A stretch of 20,506 nucleotides of DNA from JAFARE01 sp035566535. Its GTDB lineage: Bacteria > Chloroflexota > Dormibacteria > Aeolococcales > Aeolococcaceae. Each line of letters opens with the position of its first letter. The stretch's first letter is position 1. This document shows positions 16,209 through 20,506 of the stretch, in pieces. The DNA lies in assembly GCA_035566535.1 (NCBI GenBank), contig DATMRA010000014.1:1-20506 (forward strand). Direction: 5' to 3'. The notes beneath the pieces were generated by a model. It searched no databases and was not told the DNA's origin. It was given only the letters and a program-made list of their open reading frames with translations. Position numbers and translations under genes: made by a program.

Positions 16209-17102
16209 TCAGTGAAGTGGCGTTTCCAGCCTCACTTCGAGCACGCCGTCTGTGTCCCGCACCACCAGCCGAGGCAAGTCGAACGTGGCGGGTCCGCTCA
16301 GCGCTCGGCCGTCGCGGACCCGGAACCGCGAGCCGTGCCATGGACACGTCACAACGCCGTTCTCCAGGGTTCCCTCGTGCAGCGGCCCGCCTTCGTGGGA
16401 GCAGATTGCGGAGAGGGCGCAGATACGTCCATCGACGCGCGTCATCAGCACCTGCATGCCGCCTGCTTCGACAACGTGCATCCCGTCTGCCGGCACGTCA
16501 GCTGCGCGCCCGGCCGGGGCCCAGTCCGTGGGGCCGTCAAGAAATGCCTCGCGGTTGACGGCATAGCCGATGCCGAAAACGAGATGTCCCCCATACCACG
16601 CGCCGATGGCCAGGATGGCGAAACCGGCAGTGGAAAGACCGACTGCCAGCGGATGCAGGCCCTCACCTGCCCACCAGCGCAGCCCAAGAGACGCCGCATA
16701 CACGAGCACCACCGTCGACATGAGCAGACCGTGCAAGCAACCAAACCGCCGTTCCGAATCGATGGTGTCCTGAAAATCGGTGTAGCCGGTGGCCAGCGTG
16801 AGCACCGCGACGATCAGCCCGACGATAAGCGCGACGTCGCCAGCGGACTCCGGAATCCGGTTCGTGAAGTGCGCGGCGTAGTCGAGAACAAGGCCCACCG
16901 TCCAGGCGCCGATGGGAACGTCGGTGAGCAGGGGATGGAGTGGATGGCGGAGGAGGTAGGTGCCGTTGAGCGAGCTCTTCAGAAACCGGCCCGGTGTGCC
17001 AAGGCTCTTGTAGAAGCCCGTCACCGCCTTCTGTACGAAGTCCGAGAGGGGCTCCAGCCATGTCTGGCGGCGCGCGATGCGACTCAGGAGCGGTTCGGGC
17101 AT
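16209..17102 (-). CDS. DUF2231 membrane domain fused to a Rieske [2Fe-2S] domain
   Basis: 297 residues. The N-terminal two thirds match DUF2231: HPLHPLLTDVPIGAW at residues 53-67, then four hydrophobic helices up to about residue 175. The C-terminal third is a Rieske domain with C234-x-H236 (ICSHEGGPLHEG) and C253-x2-H256 (CPWHGSRF), separated by 16 residues. All four [2Fe-2S] ligands are therefore present. This arrangement suggests a membrane-anchored electron carrier or redox sensor; partner and substrate are unknown. It starts at an ATG 2 bp after the stop of the small GGDEF-like gene, so the two are almost surely co-transcribed, and it is followed after 31 bp by the USP-UbiB fusion. A quinone link between the Rieske protein and the UbiB-type protein is an attractive inference but is not shown by the sequence. 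Confidence 0.9.
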   Translation of the reverse strand: MPEPLLSRIARRQTWLEPLSDFVQKAVTGFYKSLGTPGRFLKSSLNGTYLLRHPLHPLLTDVPIGAWTVGLVLDYAAHFTNRIPESAGDVALIVGLIVAVLTLATGYTDFQDTIDSERRFGCLHGLLMSTVVLVYAASLGLRWWAGEGLHPLAVGLSTAGFAILAIGAWYGGHLVFGIGYAVNREAFLDGPTDWAPAGRAADVPADGMHVVEAGGMQVLMTRVDGRICALSAICSHEGGPLHEGTLENGVVTCPWHGSRFRVRDGRALSGPATFDLPRLVVRDTDGVLEVRLETPLH

Positions 17103-17104
17103 GG

Positions 17105-17518
17105 TCAGCTCGCCACGCTTATCTGACCCGCGGGGCCGGCGGCGGCCGCGTCGTGCGCGGCGGACATCGACGCCGCGGGATCACTCCCCAGCGCCGCGAC
17201 CCCGGCACGCAGCGTCTGGTCGAGCGCAAGCCTTCGCATCTGGTCGAGGACGCGGCCGGCCACGGCGCGACCTGACGCAGTGCCGCCGTCGCGGACCAGC
17301 AACGCTGCAGCACCGTTGTCGAGGATGCACACCGGCTCGTCGGCACGCGCGTACGCGATCACCAGTGCCGCATAGCCGGAGCGAGCCAGCTTCGGGATGG
17401 TGTCATCGATGACGAAAACACAGCAGGCGCCGCCGGTCGTCACCTCCGCGGCACTGCGCAGAAACTCGTCGCGAGTGACCTGCCAGGGGAGCTGCCAGAG
17501 GGGAGTTGAGTCGGTCAT
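17105..17518 (-). CDS. Small protein resembling a degenerate GGDEF domain; function unknown
   Basis: 137 residues with no signal peptide or membrane helix. The order of segments recalls a shortened GGDEF domain: CCVFVIDDTIPKL in the position of the first strand (LLLxDLDxFK), then ARADEPVCILDNGAAALLV where ARxGGDEFxxLL would stand. GRAVAGRVLDQMRRL follows like AxxVAERIRxxL, then RAGVAALGSDPA like SIGVAxxxxDA, and AHDAAAAGPAGQ like ADxALYxAKxxGR. If so, the signature GG(D/E)EF residues are absent (DNGAA) and no cyclase activity is expected. It could be a sensor or binding remnant, or an unrelated alpha/beta protein. It lies 30 bp after the receiver gene and 2 bp before the DUF2231-Rieske gene. 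The ATG at 17518 lacks a Shine-Dalgarno. The gene is likely real from its position in the run; the GGDEF kinship is my visual alignment only. Confidence 0.72.
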   Translation of the reverse strand: MTDSTPLWQLPWQVTRDEFLRSAAEVTTGGACCVFVIDDTIPKLARSGYAALVIAYARADEPVCILDNGAAALLVRDGGTASGRAVAGRVLDQMRRLALDQTLRAGVAALGSDPAASMSAAHDAAAAGPAGQISVAS

Positions 17519-17528
17519 CGCGAGGATG

Positions 17529-17543
17529 GTGCCACGATGGCAC
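17529..17543. other. Perfect 6-bp stem-loop between the receiver and GGDEF-like genes
   Basis: GTGCCA (17529-17534) and TGGCAC (17538-17543) form a perfect stem around a 3-nt loop, inside the 30-bp gap of the minus-strand run. No T-run follows on the minus strand, so it is not an obvious terminator. It could stabilise or process the message, or bind a regulator. Confidence 0.35.
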
Positions 17544-17548
17544 TCAGG

Positions 17549-17995
17549 TCAGGGGCCGACCAGGAACCCGGCCTCGAGTCGCCTCACCACAGCTCGACGC
17601 TCCGCAACTGAAGGGGTCCCGGCGGCACGCCACTCCAGAAGGTTCGCGACGGTCGAAAGCAATTCGGCCAGCCGGACCGGCTTGCTCAGCGCGGCCACCC
17701 CTGCGTCGGCAGCCTGATGCTCGCGAATAGCGCCACTGATGAAGCAGATGGCGACCTTGCTCCCAGCCTCGTCGTCCAGGAGTTTGTCGGCCACGCGCAC
17801 GCCGTGCATGTCGGGCAGCAATCCATCGATGAGCACCGCCGCGATGTTCGGGTCCGCGCGGACAAGCTCAAATGCCTCCTCGCCTGTGCGGACACCTAAT
17901 GGTTCCCAGCCGCCCCTCTCGAGTGCCCTGGCGAGGAAGCCTCGTACAGCATCGTCGTCCTCAACGATGAGGACACGAGGTGCGGCTTTGGGCAT
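17549..17995 (-). CDS. Stand-alone response regulator receiver protein (CheY-like)
   Basis: 148 residues, one receiver domain with no DNA-binding or output domain. The acidic pocket is E12-D13-D14 in LIVEDDD, the phospho-acceptor is D57 in LIDGLLPDMHG, the switch Ser is S87 in CFISGA, and the conserved Lys is K105 in LSKPV. A short tail (about residues 122-148) is charged and probably helical. Such proteins receive phosphate from a histidine kinase and act through protein contact. No kinase gene is in the window, so the partner is elsewhere. The downstream neighbour looks like a degenerate GGDEF domain, and receiver plus GGDEF is a common pairing, so the two may once have formed, or may still work as, a split two-domain protein. 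AAGGG touches the ATG with almost no spacing, too close for a normal ribosome binding site. Confidence 0.93.
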   Translation of the reverse strand: MPKAAPRVLIVEDDDAVRGFLARALERGGWEPLGVRTGEEAFELVRADPNIAAVLIDGLLPDMHGVRVADKLLDDEAGSKVAICFISGAIREHQAADAGVAALSKPVRLAELLSTVANLLEWRAAGTPSVAERRAVVRRLEAGFLVGP

Positions 17996-18006
17996 CCCTT
18001 GGCCGA

Positions 18007-18012
18007 ATCATA
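18007..18012 (-). promoter_or_regulatory. Possible -10 element for the receiver gene
   Basis: TATGAT on the minus strand (five of six matches to the TATAAT consensus) lies 11 nt before the ATG at 17995. Transcription from it would begin within a few bases of the start codon, giving a nearly leaderless message. No convincing -35 box is seen at 16-18 bp. It lies in the 47-bp gap after the formyltransferase gene, so it would split the minus-strand run into two transcripts. Confidence 0.3.
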
Positions 18013-18042
18013 CCCGCTCCCCGAAGTTATGGACTATTGCCG

Positions 18043-19041
18043 CTACACAATTGCGACGTCGGACTCGCGGTGCGGGCAGTCGCTGACGTCGTGATGACAG
18101 CCGCACGTGCTGGACGCTTCAACGATCTGCAACACCCCGTCGGGGTATTTGAGCACGGGCCCGGATCCGGGATTTCCGTTGCTCAGCAGCCGGGCTTTGC
18201 GGACGTAGACGTCGCGGCCGTCGACGTGCGCCCACGCGAGCATGTTGGGCACGCCGGCCCGCACCATGCGCTCTGCTTCTGTGGCGGACCGGGCGGTTGC
18301 CAGCGAGCGATGTCCGACCGAGGTGCGATACGTCGCGACCGACATGTCCGGCTGAGTGCCCGGCGCATCAGTCAGCAGCGCTTCCACGCCCTCAGGCAGC
18401 ACCTCAATCCCCTTGGCCACCAATGCGCGCGTGAGGGTTCCGGCGTTGTCCTCCGGACCGATGCGGAGCCGAGCCTGCGCAAGGATGGGGCCGGCGTCCA
18501 CTTTGGGCACAGCCCTGTGGAGCGTGACGCCGGTTTCAACCGCGCCCTCGGCGATGGCCCAGTACACGGGCTCTGGGCCGCGGAATTGAGGGAGCAGGCT
18601 GGGGTGTATGTTCATCCAGCCGTGCTGCGGGATCTCGAGAGCACGGCGGCCCACGATCTGGTCGAAGCTGGCCATAACCACCGCTTCCGGCTGAAGCCGT
18701 GCAAGGTGCATGCGCGAATGCTCGTCATTGATGCGCCATGCTCGCAGGAGAGGAATCCCCAGGTGATCGGCTATGCGGCTGAGCGCGTTGTCGCCCAGGA
18801 TCGCCGGGTGCGCGCCGGGTGACGTGACGATGCCGGCGAGCCGGACGTCGAGCCCCAGGAGTGCCAGCAGAAAGCCGAGGCTGTAGTCGGACGGGAACCC
18901 GGCGAAGATGACGGCCGGGCCATCGCCCCTCTCCACGGTGCCGTCTGGCGGCGGCAGGTCGCGATCCGGGATGAAGCTGAACATGTCCCGTTCCCACAGT
19001 TGTGCGCGAGCGCGCTCCAGGTATGGGGACGTCGTGGCCAC
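18043..19041 (-). CDS. Formyltransferase-family protein (methionyl-tRNA formyltransferase-like) with Cys/His-rich tail
   Basis: 332 residues. After an atypical 40-residue N-terminal lead comes a formyl-transferase N domain (FAGFPSDYSLGFLLALLG, ASFDQIV). The catalytic triad is N144 and H146 in MNIHPSLLPQFRG and D182 in VDAGPILAQ. The 38-residue spacing between Asn and Asp equals that in Fmt and GART enzymes. A shorter Fmt C-terminal-like domain follows (about 240-300). The protein ends with CGCHHDVSDCPH, four Cys/His clusters that could bind a metal. These enzymes transfer a formyl group from 10-formyl-tetrahydrofolate. The lead, the departure from the usual Fmt N-terminus (RIVFMGTPxFA) and the tail argue against simply calling it fmt, so the acceptor is left open. 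The GTG start is 9 bp after the mutY stop. Confidence 0.85.
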   Translation of the reverse strand: MATTSPYLERARAQLWERDMFSFIPDRDLPPPDGTVERGDGPAVIFAGFPSDYSLGFLLALLGLDVRLAGIVTSPGAHPAILGDNALSRIADHLGIPLLRAWRINDEHSRMHLARLQPEAVVMASFDQIVGRRALEIPQHGWMNIHPSLLPQFRGPEPVYWAIAEGAVETGVTLHRAVPKVDAGPILAQARLRIGPEDNAGTLTRALVAKGIEVLPEGVEALLTDAPGTQPDMSVATYRTSVGHRSLATARSATEAERMVRAGVPNMLAWAHVDGRDVYVRKARLLSNGNPGSGPVLKYPDGVLQIVEASSTCGCHHDVSDCPHRESDVAIV

Positions 19042-19050
19042 GCGGCCAGA

Positions 19051-19917
19051 TTAGCCATCGGATCGGCGAACGCGAGACGCGGTCACCAGACCGTCCGCGA
19101 CCAGGCTCTCCACGGCTCGGGCAATTGCGCCCGCCGTGGGTGCCGGGGTGAGCCGCCGCAGGCGTCGCGTGAGCGCCTGTCGACCCGGCGGCCGCGGGTC
19201 GTCGAGCATCGCCGCCAGGACCTGGCCCCGCAATTGCCGGAAGCTCCCCGCGTACGGAGGTTGCCGCCGCGCGTTGGCCGCAGGTCGCGCCGGAGCGGCG
19301 AGACGGCTCCGGGAGCGGCAGCCGCTCGCCAGGGGGCACCCGTTACATCGCGGCACCGATCGGCAATGGATCGCGCCGGCATCGAACAGCGCCAGCACGT
19401 AGTCCCGCCGTTTAAGCCCTCTGGGTTGTCCCGACGCCACCGCCGCTTCGATCTCCCGCCGCCTTGCGTCCTCCGCCTCCACGCCGAGCGCCGCCCGAGC
19501 TGCCACTCGAGCGATGTTCACGTCGAGCGGCGGCGGGCCTGGAGCTTCGAACGCCAGCGCCAGCAGCGCCCGAGCGGTGTACAGCCCGACGCCGGGCAGC
19601 TCTCGCAGCGCCGCCTCGCCCTCGGGCCAGCCCCGGTCGGCGACCGCGATCGCGCACCGGTGCAGCGCAAGTGCCCGCCGCGGGTACCCAAGCCCCTGCC
19701 ACTCACGCAGGACGTCGTCCAGCGACGCCTCAGCACACGCCTCCGCTGTCGGCCAGCGCTCCATGAACGCCTCCCACTTGGGCTGCACCCGCGCGACCTG
19801 CGTCTGCTGCAGCATCATCTCGGAGACGAGCACCGCCCACGGATCGCGGGTCAGTCGCCAGGGTAGGTGACGCCGACCATTGCGCCGGTACCAGCCGGTT
19901 AGACCGCGCGCCCACAC
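19051..19917 (-). CDS. mutY: A/G-specific adenine DNA glycosylase
   Basis: 288 residues, short like the actinobacterial MutY form. Motifs: PWRLTRDPWAVLVSEMMLQQTQV with catalytic E33; the helix-hairpin-helix LPGVGLYTARALL (107-119); catalytic D132 in LDVNIARV; and four Cys of the [4Fe-4S] cluster at 185, 191, 194 and 200. The first Cys spacing is five residues rather than the common six. WQGLGYPRRALALHRCA closely recalls mycobacterial MutY. The usual Nudix-like 8-oxoG recognition domain is replaced by about 65 residues of winged-helix character (RQLRGQVLAAMLDD to SLVADGLV), also as in mycobacteria. The enzyme removes adenine mispaired with 8-oxoguanine. The GTG at 19917 directly follows an in-frame TGA, so no upstream start exists. 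It heads the minus-strand run. Confidence 0.95.
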   Translation of the reverse strand: MWARGLTGWYRRNGRRHLPWRLTRDPWAVLVSEMMLQQTQVARVQPKWEAFMERWPTAEACAEASLDDVLREWQGLGYPRRALALHRCAIAVADRGWPEGEAALRELPGVGLYTARALLALAFEAPGPPPLDVNIARVAARAALGVEAEDARRREIEAAVASGQPRGLKRRDYVLALFDAGAIHCRSVPRCNGCPLASGCRSRSRLAAPARPAANARRQPPYAGSFRQLRGQVLAAMLDDPRPPGRQALTRRLRRLTPAPTAGAIARAVESLVADGLVTASRVRRSDG

Positions 19918-19944
19918 TCAACAAGTCTGCCGCGGCCGGTGACT

Positions 19945-20086
19945 GTGATGCTGTCCGGCCTCACGCGCGGGGACGTCGCGCAGGCGAGCCGGACCATGGT
20001 CGGAGCGGAGGGCGAGCCGAGCGCGAGCGGCGGGACCCCAGCGGGGTTCCGACCGCGACCGCGCGTGTGAGGCCGGGCAGCATCAC
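19945..20086. repeat. 142-bp element bounded by a 26-bp imperfect inverted repeat
   Basis: The left arm (19945-19970) pairs with the right arm (20059-20086) over 26 bp, with one G-T wobble and a single 2-nt bulge in the right arm. The outer 20 pairs are uninterrupted. Inside are further possible stems: GTCGC (19975-19979) with GCGAC (20055-20059, an alternative pairing), GGTCGG (19998-20003) with CCGACC (20049-20054), a 10-bp palindrome GACCATGGTC (19992-20001), and a hairpin at 20032-20050. It occupies most of the 247-bp gap between divergent mutY and the isocitrate dehydrogenase gene, 78 nt before the latter's ATG. Candidates are a structured leader RNA, a small RNA, or a miniature inverted-repeat element. 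No SRP, tRNA, tmRNA or known riboswitch signature was recognised. Confidence 0.65.
20032..20050. other. 8-bp stem-loop nested in the inverted-repeat element
   Basis: GGGACCCC (20032-20039), loop AGC, and GGGGTTCC (20043-20050) form an 8-bp stem with one G-T wobble. It would cap part of the larger structure at 19945-20086. No T-run follows on either strand, so it is not an intrinsic terminator. Confidence 0.5.
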
Positions 20087-20148
20087 GTGAACCGCCGTCC
20101 GGCATGACGCCGGTGCGGACCGTCAGACTCCGCTGGACACGACAGCTC

Positions 20149-20154
20149 AGGAGG
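20149..20154 (+). promoter_or_regulatory. Shine-Dalgarno of the isocitrate dehydrogenase gene
   Basis: AGGAGG lies 10 nt before the ATG at 20165 and fixes that start. It is one of the few strong ribosome binding sites in the window. Confidence 0.75.
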
Positions 20155-20164
20155 CCGCACATTC

Positions 20165-20506
20165 ATGGCGCGACACACGATCACGCTGATACCCGGTGAT
20201 GGCGTCGGCCCGGAGGTGAGCGCTGCCGCACGCCGCGTCATCGACGCGACGGGTGTCGACATCGAGTGGGAGGTGCACGACGCCGGGCTCGACGTCATGG
20301 AGAAGTTTGGTGACCCCATGCCGCCGCACGTGCTCGAGTCGATTCGGCGCAACAAGGTGGCGATCAAGGGGCCGCTGACCACACCGATCGGGAAGGGCAT
20401 CCGCAGTGTCAATGTCTCGTTGCGCAGAGAGCTCGATCTGTATGCGCTGGTGCGGCCGTGCAAGTGGTATCCGGGAGTGCGCAGCCGCTACGACACCATC
20501 GACCTG
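20165..20506 (+). CDS. NAD-type isocitrate dehydrogenase / isopropylmalate dehydrogenase family, 5' part only
   Basis: The first 114 codons are present; the gene runs off the right edge. The N-terminus TLIPGDGVGPEV (residues 7-18) is the family signature. S81-x-N83-x3-R87 in SVNVSLRRELDLYALVRP, with R97, are substrate-binding positions that mark isocitrate rather than isopropylmalate dehydrogenases. GPLTTP (69-74) and the YALVRPCKWYPGVRSRY segment resemble NAD-dependent isocitrate dehydrogenases. The enzyme oxidatively decarboxylates isocitrate to 2-oxoglutarate in the citric acid cycle. Cofactor residues lie outside the window, so NAD versus NADP use cannot be confirmed. The ATG is supported by AGGAGG 10 nt upstream. 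The gene is divergent from mutY, and its 5' leader would contain all or part of the inverted-repeat element at 19945-20086. Confidence 0.9.
   Translation, partial: MARHTITLIPGDGVGPEVSAAARRVIDATGVDIEWEVHDAGLDVMEKFGDPMPPHVLESIRRNKVAIKGPLTTPIGKGIRSVNVSLRRELDLYALVRPCKWYPGVRSRYDTIDL

Noticed and set aside
14597..17126. Two long plus-strand frames (14597-15568 and 15750-17126)
   Set aside because: They are antisense to the USP-UbiB and Rieske genes and have shadow-like compositions.
19945..20086. SRP RNA (4.5S), tRNA or tmRNA in the inverted-repeat element
   Set aside because: The GGAAGG/AGCAG loop of SRP RNA, a tRNA T-loop with matching acceptor stem, and the tmRNA signatures are all absent.
19899..20162. 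87-codon minus-strand frame in the mutY-isocitrate dehydrogenase gap
   Set aside because: It crosses the inverted-repeat element, overlaps the mutY start, lacks a ribosome binding site and has a low-complexity product.
1..20506. Mobile elements, phage genes, CRISPR arrays, toxin-antitoxin or anti-phage systems
   Set aside because: No transposase, integrase, array of regular repeats, or recognisable defence domain was found; the genes are ordinary chromosomal metabolism, signalling and repair.

Overview
The window is a compact, high-GC bacterial chromosome segment. It carries fourteen confidently coding genes, one small tentative gene, and no gap above about 250 bp. Gene content points to the Terrabacteria: Actinomycetota, or Dormibacterota/Chloroflexota-like lineages. 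The pointers are a WS/DGAT acyltransferase, an F420-reductase-family oxidoreductase, a mycobacterial-style MutY C-terminus, a TreY/TreZ trehalose pathway, and several genes whose starts lack a visible Shine-Dalgarno (compatible with leaderless mRNAs). The phylum is inferred and cannot be fixed from this sequence alone. No transposase, integrase, tRNA, rRNA or CRISPR array was seen.

Left part (1-5712): the 5' part of a membrane-anchored HD-GYP signalling protein (minus) diverges from three plus-strand genes. These are an NADP-binding F420-reductase-family protein, a wax ester synthase/diacylglycerol acyltransferase, and a lipoprotein phosphoesterase of the phospholipase C/acid phosphatase family. 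The phosphoesterase converges on, and overlaps by 17 bp, a CPA2-type cation:proton antiporter that lies just behind glgX.

Centre (5735-13959): a glycogen-to-trehalose block. glgX (minus) debranches glycogen. Divergent from it run malQ, treY and treZ (plus), coupled by 4-bp GTGA overlaps. GlgX should release linear maltodextrins, MalQ can lengthen or redistribute them, TreY turns the reducing end into a trehalosyl unit and TreZ releases trehalose. All four keep the complete GH13/GH77 catalytic triad. A perfect hairpin plus T-run sits directly in front of malQ, where no upstream plus-strand gene needs a terminator, so it may be an attenuator. A small basic one-helix membrane protein may follow treZ.

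Right part (14123-19917): six minus-strand genes with gaps of 2-47 bp, probably one or two transcripts. In transcription order they are mutY, a formyltransferase with a Cys/His-rich tail, a stand-alone CheY-like receiver, a small protein resembling a degenerate GGDEF domain, a DUF2231-Rieske membrane protein, and a universal-stress-protein/UbiB (ABC1) kinase fusion. This set mixes DNA repair of oxidised bases, signalling and a membrane redox protein. A shared redox-stress role is plausible but inferred.

Far right (19918-20506): between divergent mutY and a partial NAD-type isocitrate dehydrogenase lies a 142-bp element bounded by a 26-bp imperfect inverted repeat with nested stems. No known RNA or element was recognised in it.
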